DNA of 64,000 bases from CAVYGN01 sp963796325 (GTDB lineage Bacteria; Spirochaetota; Brevinematia; Brevinematales; JAOACQ01), in the NCBI GenBank assembly GCA_963796325.1, contig CAWCLF010000001.1:682001-746000 (forward strand), in the 5' to 3' direction. Positions within the stretch are counted from its first letter, which is position 1; the number at the start of each line of letters is the position of its first letter. Of the stretch, positions 8,417 through 17,088 are shown one piece after another. The position numbers were made by a program, and so were the translations under genes. The notes under the pieces were generated by a model, which saw only the letters and a list, made by a program, of their open reading frames with translations, searched no databases and was not told the origin of the DNA.

Positions 8417-9232
8417 ATGCCGGATAGAACCCTGATCGATAGAGCTAAAGATTATATTGCTGAAAGACTGATCAATATTCAAAGGAAGTTCGAAATAATT
8501 TACTCCTCGGCTAAGGACCAGAATAAAAAGGAAAGTATTTTAAAATCCGTCAATGAAATCGAAAAAGACATAAAAAAGCTTCACAACGGAAAATTCGCCG
8601 AGGATGATATGGCAAAATACCAGATTTCGTTCGAAGAGCTCAGGGAATATGCTGAAAACAAAGGAGTGCCGGATATTTCGAAATACAAGATATTGAGAAA
8701 TATTCCCCTTATGAGGATAAACGACCTTTCGAAAAGCCGCGATATAAATCTTATCTGGGCGTTTCTGCAATATTTCGGATCAGAGTACATGGGACTCTTG
8801 AGTGAACAGAACCTGAAACTTGATTACGGGCATGCCTACCAGAGGGACAGTTTCTTTACCCAGTATAACCAGATAATAAGGCTGATTGAAGATTACGGAA
8901 ATGTGCTTGAGCAGGTCGTTGCGGCGGAAGCCAATAAAAATATGGAATACAGGGAAAGGCTGGTTAAGGTCCAGAATAAGGATTACAGGGACATAATAAT
9001 CAAAACCGGTAATTTTATGTTCGCAATACAGGATTTTATCCTCGATATTGAAAAATGCGAATTGAACGGCGAAAAAGTTTTCCTGGAACCTGAAAAAATA
9101 GTCGAGATAAAAGGAGTCAATTCCATGCTCGAAGGTTTGAACGCAAGGGATGCGCTTGCCGATCTGCTTGAATTTACCAGGGAAGTGATAAGTTATATAA
9201 AATTTCCTGATTTGAGGAAAATAGAGGAATAA
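8417..9232 (+). CDS. Hypothetical protein between FapA-like and bactofilin genes
   Basis: A 271-residue protein of no family I recognise. It has no signal peptide or membrane segment. It is highly charged and mostly helical, with repeated Lys/Glu/Ile patterns (for example IEKDIKKLHNGKFAEDDM). The ATG at 8417 follows a GGGGGG-rich ribosome site. Its position between a FapA-family gene and bactofilin, all on the plus strand, suggests a cytoplasmic partner of those polymer-forming proteins. That is inference from neighbourhood only. Confidence 0.65.
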   Translation: MPDRTLIDRAKDYIAERLINIQRKFEIIYSSAKDQNKKESILKSVNEIEKDIKKLHNGKFAEDDMAKYQISFEELREYAENKGVPDISKYKILRNIPLMRINDLSKSRDINLIWAFLQYFGSEYMGLLSEQNLKLDYGHAYQRDSFFTQYNQIIRLIEDYGNVLEQVVAAEANKNMEYRERLVKVQNKDYRDIIIKTGNFMFAIQDFILDIEKCELNGEKVFLEPEKIVEIKGVNSMLEGLNARDALADLLEFTREVISYIKFPDLRKIEE

Positions 9233-9314
9233 GGGGCTTAAGGGCGGTTCCCCTAAGGACCTGAGGGCCAAAAAATATAAGTGCCCATAATATAAATTTT
9301 TCAGGAGACTTAAA

Positions 9315-9698
9315 GTGGCTTTGAAAAGCGAGTTTACAAACAGCGTAATCGGCGAGAAGTCTTATTTTGAGGGAAAATTTCTCATTAACGGAACTATCCA
9401 GATCAACGGCAAATTCGAAGGAGCCGTTCTTAAGGTCGATCAGATCTTTGTGGGTCCGGCCGGAAAGATTAAAGCGGACCTTGAAGCTTCCTCGATAGTT
9501 ATCGAAGGAGTAGTAATCGGGAATATCAAGGCGAATACACGCGTCATGCTGATGCCGACGGCGCGCATTCTCGGGGACATCAAGACTCCCGAGCTTATCA
9601 TACAGAACGGAGTTGTGCTTGAAGGAAGATGCCTGATATCGAACAACCTCAATTCCCCGGCAAAGGAAACAATTGTCAAAATCTATAATGAAAAATAA
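9315..9698 (+). CDS. Bactofilin (polymer-forming cytoskeletal protein)
   Basis: A 127-residue protein dominated by the bactofilin right-handed beta-helix. Successive short strands alternate hydrophobic and Gly/Asp turns (INGTIQINGKFEGAV, FVGPAGKIKADLEASSIVIEG, VVIGNIKANTRVMLMPTARI, LGDIKTPELIIQNG). Bactofilins self-assemble without nucleotide and localise cell-wall enzymes or organise poles. The start is GTG at 9315, with CAGGAGA upstream. The last 11 bases overlap the start of pdxA, so the two are translationally linked. Confidence 0.92.
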   Translation: MALKSEFTNSVIGEKSYFEGKFLINGTIQINGKFEGAVLKVDQIFVGPAGKIKADLEASSIVIEGVVIGNIKANTRVMLMPTARILGDIKTPELIIQNGVVLEGRCLISNNLNSPAKETIVKIYNEK

Positions 9699-10629
9699 AA
9701 GGATTGCCATAACATTCGGAAACCCGAACGGCATAGGTCCTGAAATCTGCATGAAAGCCCTGTCGGGCATTGCTCCCGAATCAAGGGGAAATTTTATCCT
9801 GGTCGGCGATACGCAGTCGTACAGTCATTATTTCAAGGGTATAAGCGGGCTGGACTTTATTCCCGTGGATCCGCCGGCGGGTATGGTTTACGAATTCAAG
9901 CCCGGGAAAAGGGATCCGGCTTCAGGCCTCTTATCCTTACTTTTCCTGCAGAAAGCCGTTAAAATGGCGAAAAAGGGTGAAATCGCCGGGCTTGTCACCG
10001 CTCCGATTTCAAAGGAACTCATAGTAAAGTCCGGCCAAAAGGAATTCACGGGTCACACTACTTACTTTGCCCGGGAATTTAAATCCGGCTGCGTCAGCAT
10101 GATGTTTTATTCGGAGGATCTTAAAGTTATTTTAGCGACCATACACATAAGCATCAGGGATGTACCGCGCATTCTGACCAGGGAAGCCGTAAGGATAGCC
10201 GTGAATAATGCGATACTATTCGGAAGAAAATTCGAGGGAAGGGATTACAGGATCGCTGTATGCGGGCTGAACCCCCATGCCGGTGAAAACGGTCTTATGG
10301 GACATGAAGATAATAGGATCATTGCTCCTGTAGTGGAAGAATTTAAGGGGAAGGGTCTTGCCGTCGACGGGCCGATTCCTGCGGATACCGCTTTTTACAG
10401 GGCCCTGCGCCGGGAATTCGATATTGTGGTCGCTATGTATCATGACCAGGGGCTTGCTCCATTCAAGCTCATACATTTCGACGACGGAGTTAATGTCACG
10501 CTCGGCCTTCCCATAATCAGAACTTCCCCGGATCATGGCACCGCTTTCGATCTGGCAGGCCTTGACAGGGCCAGCCCGAAAAGTATGGATGCTGCGATGG
10601 GCCTGGCATTGAAACTGGCAGGCGAATGA
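9688..10629 (+). CDS. pdxA: 4-hydroxythreonine-4-phosphate dehydrogenase
   Basis: A 313-residue NAD-dependent enzyme of pyridoxal 5'-phosphate synthesis. The N-terminal GNPNGIGPEICMKAL motif is diagnostic. Metal-ligand histidines are present in FTGHTTYFA and in MYHDQGLAPFKLIHF, and NPHAGENGLMGHED and IRTSPDHGTAFDLAG are conserved. The ATG at 9688 was chosen because the family N-terminus starts there; an in-frame TTG at 9673 lies inside the bactofilin gene. It is slightly shorter than the E. coli enzyme. It indicates the DXP-dependent PLP route, although pdxJ is not in the window. Confidence 0.95.
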   Translation: MKNKRIAITFGNPNGIGPEICMKALSGIAPESRGNFILVGDTQSYSHYFKGISGLDFIPVDPPAGMVYEFKPGKRDPASGLLSLLFLQKAVKMAKKGEIAGLVTAPISKELIVKSGQKEFTGHTTYFAREFKSGCVSMMFYSEDLKVILATIHISIRDVPRILTREAVRIAVNNAILFGRKFEGRDYRIAVCGLNPHAGENGLMGHEDNRIIAPVVEEFKGKGLAVDGPIPADTAFYRALRREFDIVVAMYHDQGLAPFKLIHFDDGVNVTLGLPIIRTSPDHGTAFDLAGLDRASPKSMDAAMGLALKLAGE

Positions 10630-10634
10630 ACCCG

Positions 10635-11168
10635 TCAGTAGCCCTTCTGCTGTTTTATCTGCATTATTTTAACGAAATGCCTTCTCTCTTCCTCGATAAC
10701 CTCGTCGATGACGCCTTTATGCCTGTCGGAAAGATAATTCCTGATTTCATTGTAGAAAAGTATCTGGTCGAGCTCTATGCTCATGGAAAATTCGAACGAG
10801 GTCTCGATATCCCTGACCCTCTGCAGTTTGACTGAGAGCATATCCTTGGAAAATATCGTGGTATTCAGGAAGTTGTGAAGATAATCAATATGCTCCGGGA
10901 TGGATTTAATTCCGTAAGCTTTAATAGAGCTGTCGCCAAGCATTTTAGTGAATGTTTCGATATGTTTAACCTCTTCTTTGGCAAGGATTCTGAAGAGGTC
11001 CTGTGTTTCGGGGTCTTTCATAAGCTTTGAAAGATTTTCGTAGAAGATCCTGCTCCTTTCCTCGAATTGGATGGAGAATTCAAGAACATCGTTCGGGGAT
11101 AATTCGAATTCCGGGAAATCAATAGGTGTCGTAAAAAACCCCTTTTTCAATTTAATATTTATGGTCAC
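10635..11168 (-). CDS. Ferritin-like/rubrerythrin-type diiron protein
   Basis: A 177-residue four-helix-bundle protein. Diiron ligands are visible as a Glu in QFEERSRIFYENL, ExxH in KEEVKHIETF, a Glu in MSIELDQILFYNEI, and ExxH in EEERRHFVKIM. It has no C-terminal rubredoxin domain, so it is a rubrerythrin-like ferritin-fold protein rather than a classical rubrerythrin. A role in peroxide reduction or iron handling is typical of the family. The GTG at 11168 with an AGG site was preferred; an in-frame TTG at 11213 would add 15 residues. It converges with pdxA. Confidence 0.75.
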   Translation of the reverse strand: MTINIKLKKGFFTTPIDFPEFELSPNDVLEFSIQFEERSRIFYENLSKLMKDPETQDLFRILAKEEVKHIETFTKMLGDSSIKAYGIKSIPEHIDYLHNFLNTTIFSKDMLSVKLQRVRDIETSFEFSMSIELDQILFYNEIRNYLSDRHKGVIDEVIEEERRHFVKIMQIKQQKGY

Positions 11169-11181
11169 TTCTATTAACCTG

Positions 11182-11256
11182 CCCTTACGGGTACAAGGCC
11201 CTTCACCGGACAAGCCGGTACATGCAAGGCGGTGCGGCAGTTGTTTTATAACTGCC
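11182..11256 (-). other. Structured leader upstream of the ferritin-like gene
   Basis: On the minus strand three hairpins follow each other before the GTG. The first is GGCAGTT/AACTGCC (11256-11236). The second is ACCGG/CCGGT (11219-11205). The third is CCC-GTAA-GGG with a GNRA loop (11191-11182). No known riboswitch was recognised. Confidence 0.35.
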
Positions 11257-11312
11257 CTTAATTGATTATGACTGAAAAAAATAATTATTTCAATATTTTT
11301 TTTTTTATAATT

Positions 11313-11795
11313 TTAGAACATATGGACATACAATACTGCATTTACATTTATCTGCCTTGCAGTCGTCGGCTGCCAGGTCGAAATCGCCCAGACTTCTATG
11401 AGCTCAAGGCCGACTGAATATACATAGGACAGGTACTTGTTGCTGAACATCATGTAATTGAAAGCGTTTGCCGAAATAAAAGCCAGATCCCATAGATTGT
11501 TGCTGAAAAACAAATTGGCTACCGGATTGAGTTCGCCGGATATGTAATTGTATCCTCCGTTCGAATATCCCCTGTATAGTGCCGGCTTAGTGTATATGTA
11601 TATGTCCTGGTAAACAAGGTTGAAAGATTGAGCGAAGGCGAGGACCCTTGCAATGTCGTCGTCTTCCATTACTGCTGCTTTTCTTCCCGGTTCAATCACC
11701 GGCGCTGGAGAAAACTGCATGTTGAAATCAGGTTTCTCTACGTTCGGCCCTTCCAATGCCATAAGCGAACTTATTATGAAATTTGTAAATGCCAT
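11313..11795 (-). CDS. Hypothetical protein
   Basis: A 160-residue protein without a recognised family. There is no signal peptide. It is rich in Asn, Tyr, Phe and Ala (for example ANAFNYMMFSNKYLSYVYSVGLE). A short Pro-rich stretch (FSPAPVIEPGRK) lies near residue 30. The ATG at 11795 was chosen because it has an AGAGAGGG ribosome site; the upstream in-frame extension to 11837 lacks one. The gene stands alone between the ferritin-like gene and the large sensor kinase. Confidence 0.55.
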   Translation of the reverse strand: MAFTNFIISSLMALEGPNVEKPDFNMQFSPAPVIEPGRKAAVMEDDDIARVLAFAQSFNLVYQDIYIYTKPALYRGYSNGGYNYISGELNPVANLFFSNNLWDLAFISANAFNYMMFSNKYLSYVYSVGLELIEVWAISTWQPTTARQINVNAVLYVHMF

Positions 11796-11987
11796 AAATA
11801 CCCTCTCTTCTGTTATTAGCAAACTCTGCGAGTTCAAAAATTTTTCATTACGGCCTGATTTTTTATAGCATTCAATTATCTCAATATACGAATATCATAA
11901 TATATAGATAAAACGTCAATAGTCTGTGAAAATTTATTTTTCCCGGATTGTTTTTACGGATAATTTATTTGCAGAGCGGGAATCATG

Positions 11988-12016
11988 TTGCAATTAGAAC
12001 GGGTTTTGTTTATAAT
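11988..12016 (+). promoter_or_regulatory. Sigma-70 type promoter of the large sensor kinase/GGDEF gene
   Basis: TTGCAA (11988-11993), a 17-base spacer and a consensus TATAAT (12011-12016) lie about 42 bases before the ATG at 12058. A weaker GG-N10-GC sigma-54-like match overlaps the same area (from about 11978). Confidence 0.6.
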
Positions 12017-12057
12017 AAGGGTGGTACAGGGTCTATACAAAGGGGAAATTAAGAATA

Positions 12058-15000
12058 ATGGATAACGGTAAACTTACTATCGGCTATTTAGCCGAGGCCA
12101 GCTTCGAAAATTTCCAGGTCCAGATGCTTGAAGGCGTTATTAAGGCTGCTAAAGAAAAGGATGTGAATCTCTTATTCTTTGCAATGGAGCATGAGCAGAG
12201 AGACAAGACGTACAAATACCAGCTTGAATATATTTTCAATATCCTTAAAAGAGTGCATCTTGACGGATTGATGTTTCTCGGATGGTCGCTCAATGTAGTC
12301 AAAAATGAAGGTTCCTTTCTTCAGGAAATTCAGTCGATAAACAGGATGCCTGTCGTCAGCCTCGGCAGAAAAATAGCGGACGTGCCTTCGGTTTTCATTG
12401 ACGGCAGGAGGCACATTACTGAAATCCTGGCTCATCTTCATGATTATCACGGTTACAATAATATTGCTTTCGTGCAGCCGATCACGCCTGACGAACGCTA
12501 CTCCTGCTATGAAGAATATATGCGGGAAAGGGGGCTGTTCAAACCGGAGCTTGTCGTTAAAAGCGATGAGATATTTCTGGAAAAAGACTATTATACTTTC
12601 AACAGGGCCAAAAAAGTTGTAGAACTTCTTATTGACGAAAGGAAGGCTCCTGTTGAGGCCGTTATATCGATGTATACTCATGAAGCGGCTTTTATAATGG
12701 ACGGCATTACCCAGAGAGGATTCCGTGTACCCGAGGATATCGCTATAGTAAGCTGGGAAGATGGCGACAGGGCTAAATATGCGGATTCGCCTATAACGGC
12801 GGTATATTTTCCTTTCTTTGAGATAGGCTACGAAGGCTGTAAAAAAATAATAAACCTGATTGAAGGGGTTAACACGCCTATTGAAACGATAGTCCCTGCC
12901 AAGCTCTATATCCGGAATTCCTGCGGGTGCGTAGCCATGGAAGTTTTAAAGGCCCTTCCGGGCAGGATGGAAGAAAAAAAGAACTATTCAGTGGACGAAA
13001 TGATAAAAAAATTCTGGAAATTGAAGAATGACGGATTGCAGGTTTTAAGCGGGGTCAAACTCCTTGAACTGCTCAAAGAGGATGAGGACGAATGCCTCAG
13101 GTTCCTGGAAGATTATATAAGCAAGATCCTCGACCAGAATGACCTCTACATTCATGTTATCGCTATGAACCTGATCCATGATATCGAAAGGGAAATTCTC
13201 CAGTTCTATCAGTTCGTCCTTACCAATACTGCGGACGAAGCGCTTCGGATAAAATCCGAAAGGATGGTATTCAAAGTTCTCATACTGATCCAGCAGAAGA
13301 CCGAGCATATCCTGGGGTATAACGAAGCTCTCAAACGGGGTACTTCGGATATTATCCAGGATTCGAGCCAGAATATCGTAACTGCTTATAACCTGCGCAA
13401 TCTGAACAGGATTTTAAGCGAAAACCTCCTTAAGATCAATGTCAGCAATTACCTCCTTTTCTTCAACAGGTTTTCGACAGACGACATAAAACTAAAGGCT
13501 GAAGGAGTTACTTACAACTCCACGAACGACAGGACCAGAATGCTTGAGAAGCTTCCCCGGAACTTCAACAGGATTCTTTTTTTCGATAAAAAAAGCCATA
13601 TATATTTTTTCCATATTCTGCACATAAAGAACAAGCTGGTAGGTTTCATATTTCTTGAGCCTAACCAGACGGATGAAAGGATATATTATACCCTGTCGAT
13701 CCAGCTTTCAAGCTCGATTTACGGGTCCATGACCCTTGAAAAACTCAAATCTGCAAGGGACGTAATTTCAGAAAATCTGGATATAATAAGGAAAAAAACA
13801 AAAGAACTTGAAGAATCCAATATAAAGCTTGCACAGCTCGATAACCTTAAAAACGATTTCATAGCCAATGTGACCCATGATTTCAGGAACCCTCTGACCG
13901 TCATAATGAATCTGACCGACCTGTCGCTCAAGTATCCGGATGAACTGGACAAAAATACGATGATGGAAAGACTGAATACGATTTATAACGCTTCCGTTTC
14001 TCTAAAGCATTCCATCGACCAGCTTCTCGATATAGCAAGGATAGATGCAAAGGGAATGAAGGTCCATGTAAGGAAAATTCCTCTATGCTCCTATATCGAA
14101 GGCATAATCGATTTTTACAGGTCTGCAGCTTCATCTTACGGCATACGGATAGTAAAAGAGCTGCCCGGGAAGGAGATCGATGATTTTTTCTCGGATATCG
14201 ACAAACTCGATGAGATATTTCATAATATTATTTCAAATGCCATTAAATTCGTTGAACCTGAAACAGGCCTGATTAATATTACTGTAAAGGAACTTGAAAA
14301 GTCGATAAAGGTCATTATAGAGGATAACGGAATAGGTATTCCTCCGGAAAAACTCGAACTGATTTTCGGCAGGTTCGAGCAGGTCGACACCGGCAGGAAA
14401 GGGAGGAACAAGGGGACCGGCATCGGGCTTTTCTTTGCAAGACAGCTTGCCATTCTTTTAAAAGCCGATTTATGGGCCGAATCCGAAGGGATCGGCAAAG
14501 GCTCGCGTTTTATCCTGGAATTGAAGAGGGGGCAGGATGTCTTCGATGCGAAAGACAGCCTTGTTATTTTCGAGAACGAGATGGAGCTCCTCCCCTCGGA
14601 TAATAAAGCATATTATAAGCAGATGGTGCAGGACAATATTGAGGCGATGACGGGGCAGAAAAGCTTCCATGCCAGTATTACAAATCCGAACCTTGAAAAC
14701 GAGTTCGATCCCCTGAAAGCCTGCATACTCCTGGTAGACGACAATATCCAGTTTCATGATATTCTCCAGGCATATCTTGCCAACTGGGGATACAATAATT
14801 TCGTCCATGCATATGACGGGGATGACGGCCTGGAAGCAATATACGAATATAAACCCGATCTGATAATCTGCGATTACAATATGCCCAGGATGAGAGGCGA
14901 CGAACTTCAGGACAGGCTCATCCATAACCCGGAATACAATCATATTCCCATCATCTTCCTTTCCGCAATAGCAGATAAAAACCTTATCATGAAGGGCAAG

Positions 15001-15816
15001 GAAAAGGGAGCGATCGTTTACCTTCATAAGCCTATCGATGAAAAGGACCTCATGGTCAATGTCGAATATTTTCTGATCAAACAGATGGAATTTAAAAAGC
15101 TGATTCAAAAATCTTCCATCGACGAACTGACCGGGCTTTACAATAAAAACAATATAATGCAGTTCCTGAAGGATTATCTTATGATGAGGTCCCTGAGGAA
15201 AGTTTCCGCTATTATGATGGATATAGATAATTTCAAAACATTCAACGACCGGTTCGGCCACCTGACAGGCGACAGCGTAGTGGTCAATGTGGGGAAGACG
15301 ATAAGGAATACAATAAGAAATTACGATAAAGCGGGACGTTTCGGCGGCGATGAATTCTTGATAATTCTGCCCGATACTTCACTGGAGGACGCTCTCGTTG
15401 TTTCCGAAAAGATCAGAAAATCCATAAACGATTTGAAACTGAAATACGGGGATACCGGCATCGCCATATCTGCGAGTTTCGGTGCGGCATCGCTCATCGA
15501 TAACGGGAGTTTCCTCTGCTCGGCGCTCAAAATATCGGGGTTGAGGGAGATCTTCGAGGTTGACGATAAAAAGAACACCGATTGGGACAGGATAAACGGC
15601 ATAAAAAATACTATGGCTGAACTCCTTATCGAGATGGCCGACAAGGCCCTTTACAGGGCGAAAAGCACGGTCTGCAGGGATTGCGGGTTCGAATCTGTAA
15701 ACCAGGATAAATTCGGAAAAGGCATATGCCCTGTTTGCCGGGGTGAAAACCTGGAAATAGGCAGGAACAAGATAAGTCCGTTCAGCGACAGGGAAGGCTG
15801 GGCCTTGCCGGCTTAA
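12058..15816 (+). CDS. LacI-like sensor / histidine kinase / receiver / diguanylate cyclase with zinc ribbon
   Basis: A 1252-residue protein without signal peptide or membrane segments, so cytoplasmic. Residues 1-300 are a periplasmic-binding/LacI-type ligand domain ending RNSCGC near 289. A helical region leads to HisKA (VTHDFRNPL, His near 605) and HATPase (NAIKFV near 723, DNGIGI near 757, GTGIGLFF). A receiver domain starts with LVDDN near 890; its phospho-Asp is in IICDYNMP. GGDEF follows near 1097, intact as GRFGGDEF, with an RxxD inhibitory site (RNYD) five residues before it. The usual GGDEF end is extended by an insertion and a CxxC/CxxC zinc ribbon near 1205-1228. It would turn a soluble ligand signal into phosphotransfer and c-di-GMP. 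The ligand is probably a sugar by family, not shown. Confidence 0.88.
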   Translation: MDNGKLTIGYLAEASFENFQVQMLEGVIKAAKEKDVNLLFFAMEHEQRDKTYKYQLEYIFNILKRVHLDGLMFLGWSLNVVKNEGSFLQEIQSINRMPVVSLGRKIADVPSVFIDGRRHITEILAHLHDYHGYNNIAFVQPITPDERYSCYEEYMRERGLFKPELVVKSDEIFLEKDYYTFNRAKKVVELLIDERKAPVEAVISMYTHEAAFIMDGITQRGFRVPEDIAIVSWEDGDRAKYADSPITAVYFPFFEIGYEGCKKIINLIEGVNTPIETIVPAKLYIRNSCGCVAMEVLKALPGRMEEKKNYSVDEMIKKFWKLKNDGLQVLSGVKLLELLKEDEDECLRFLEDYISKILDQNDLYIHVIAMNLIHDIEREILQFYQFVLTNTADEALRIKSERMVFKVLILIQQKTEHILGYNEALKRGTSDIIQDSSQNIVTAYNLRNLNRILSENLLKINVSNYLLFFNRFSTDDIKLKAEGVTYNSTNDRTRMLEKLPRNFNRILFFDKKSHIYFFHILHIKNKLVGFIFLEPNQTDERIYYTLSIQLSSSIYGSMTLEKLKSARDVISENLDIIRKKTKELEESNIKLAQLDNLKNDFIANVTHDFRNPLTVIMNLTDLSLKYPDELDKNTMMERLNTIYNASVSLKHSIDQLLDIARIDAKGMKVHVRKIPLCSYIEGIIDFYRSAASSYGIRIVKELPGKEIDDFFSDIDKLDEIFHNIISNAIKFVEPETGLINITVKELEKSIKVIIEDNGIGIPPEKLELIFGRFEQVDTGRKGRNKGTGIGLFFARQLAILLKADLWAESEGIGKGSRFILELKRGQDVFDAKDSLVIFENEMELLPSDNKAYYKQMVQDNIEAMTGQKSFHASITNPNLENEFDPLKACILLVDDNIQFHDILQAYLANWGYNNFVHAYDGDDGLEAIYEYKPDLIICDYNMPRMRGDELQDRLIHNPEYNHIPIIFLSAIADKNLIMKGKEKGAIVYLHKPIDEKDLMVNVEYFLIKQMEFKKLIQKSSIDELTGLYNKNNIMQFLKDYLMMRSLRKVSAIMMDIDNFKTFNDRFGHLTGDSVVVNVGKTIRNTIRNYDKAGRFGGDEFLIILPDTSLEDALVVSEKIRKSINDLKLKYGDTGIAISASFGAASLIDNGSFLCSALKISGLREIFEVDDKKNTDWDRINGIKNTMAELLIEMADKALYRAKSTVCRDCGFESVNQDKFGKGICPVCRGENLEIGRNKISPFSDREGWALPA

Positions 15817-15820
15817 ATTT

Positions 15821-16909
15821 TCATCTGGGCATCTTCTGGGAAGCGGCAAAATTAATGGAATAGCAGAAGATTTTAGCCGGGCTCGATACAGGCAGGAAAA
15901 TTGATTTCGCACCGTAATCTATGGCTGTTTTCATAAAAGGCCTGTCGATGGTTCCGACAAACTTCGAACCTACATACCTTCCCGTACTGCTGTCTATCAC
16001 TTCAAGGAAACCCTTCGAGTCTATAAATGCCGCTACGCCGATTGTTCCGGACATTATTAACGGCGTATAAGAATTTTCATCGGCGGTCTTGAAGGACAGA
16101 TCTGAAAATATATAATATTTTAAAGCCTTGCGGCGGTTTTTAAGTCCGAGCGAACCGCCGAAAATTACCGGCGGCGTTCCGTTCTTAAAATCCTGATCGG
16201 CGTTTTCAGGCGACCAGGAGTCCGTATTTACTATCTTCAAGCCGTCGGATGCCGATAAAAATATCCTGTCATCGTAATATGCCGCATTGCCGTCGAATTT
16301 GCCGCCCAGCCTCAAACCGGGTCCTGCCGGGTTCATATGCCCGTCGAACCTGAAAATATCGGATCTGTTATCTATGATGTAAAAATAGCCGCCCCATTTT
16401 GCAAAGGTTACGATGTTATCTGAATAGCGGGAAAAGTCGGCGAGCCTGATTTCCCCGTATTTATCGCCGATAATAACGGCGGCATTACCTGAATGGACCA
16501 GGATATTGGTGCCGTCCGTGGAATAATAATCCCTGGGCTTTATGGACAGATTGGTTTCATAGCCGATTATGCCCCGGTCATAGGAATAAATGCGGAATAA
16601 AGATCCCTGCCGCTCCCGCCCTGTCGAAATGACCCCGAGGCCCGATTTCATTGCAAACAGCATAATCGCCCTTTCGCGGCTGAGCGTTCTTTTCCAGTTG
16701 ATGCGGCCTGTATCGATCCAGCAGGAATAAAGTGTTCCGCCCGAGTCGGCGAAAAAGAGGTTGTTGGAATATATCTCGATCCCTGCAGCCGGAGGCAGAG
16801 GCAAGTCCTTCTGCCAGATCATCCCCTCTGTCGTATCCATATTCTGGATGGAGCAGGACAGGATGACAGGGAAACTTAAAATTAATAAAAAATGCCGTTT
16901 TTTTTTCAT
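15821..16909 (-). CDS. Lipoprotein with PQQ-like beta-propeller repeats
   Basis: A 362-residue protein with a lipoprotein signal peptide (MKKKRHFLLILSFPVILSC, lipidated Cys near residue 19). The mature part has propeller-like repeats: strand pairs with FFADSGGTLYSCWIDTGRINWKR near the start, resembling PQQ/BamB-type blades, and later DRIFLSASDGLKIVN and GFLEVIDSSTGRYVGS. It is probably anchored in an envelope membrane. Function is unknown; BamB-like roles are only one possibility. It converges with the sensor kinase, with a 4-base gap. No good Shine-Dalgarno precedes the ATG at 16909. Confidence 0.65.
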   Translation of the reverse strand: MKKKRHFLLILSFPVILSCSIQNMDTTEGMIWQKDLPLPPAAGIEIYSNNLFFADSGGTLYSCWIDTGRINWKRTLSRERAIMLFAMKSGLGVISTGRERQGSLFRIYSYDRGIIGYETNLSIKPRDYYSTDGTNILVHSGNAAVIIGDKYGEIRLADFSRYSDNIVTFAKWGGYFYIIDNRSDIFRFDGHMNPAGPGLRLGGKFDGNAAYYDDRIFLSASDGLKIVNTDSWSPENADQDFKNGTPPVIFGGSLGLKNRRKALKYYIFSDLSFKTADENSYTPLIMSGTIGVAAFIDSKGFLEVIDSSTGRYVGSKFVGTIDRPFMKTAIDYGAKSIFLPVSSPAKIFCYSINFAASQKMPR

Positions 16910-16956
16910 AAAGAGGAGAAAGCCCCGCTTGTTTTTTAGAAAACTATAACCATAAT

Positions 16957-16984
16957 ACTATATATTATAGGCGGTTCTTGTCAA
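16957..16984 (-). promoter_or_regulatory. Sigma-70 type promoter of the propeller lipoprotein
   Basis: On the minus strand TTGACA (16984-16979), a 16-base spacer and TATAGT (16962-16957) lie about 48 bases upstream of the ATG at 16909. Confidence 0.5.
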
Positions 16985-17088
16985 GTAAGTTTGATAACTC
17001 CAGGAGTATTATATTTTGATTTTTTCATTTATCAGGCTTATAATGTCTGGCTTTCCGGCAGTTTAATTAAAAACAGGTGATAAAGGCT

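Noticed and set aside
11978..11992. Sigma-54 promoter upstream of the 12-kb sensor kinase
   Set aside because: GG-N10-GC spacing exists, but the -24 element is poor, and a much better sigma-70 promoter overlaps it.
14470..15261. 263-codon minus-strand frame opposite the receiver/GGDEF part
   Set aside because: Fully antisense to intact, conserved receiver and GGDEF motifs; no independent evidence.
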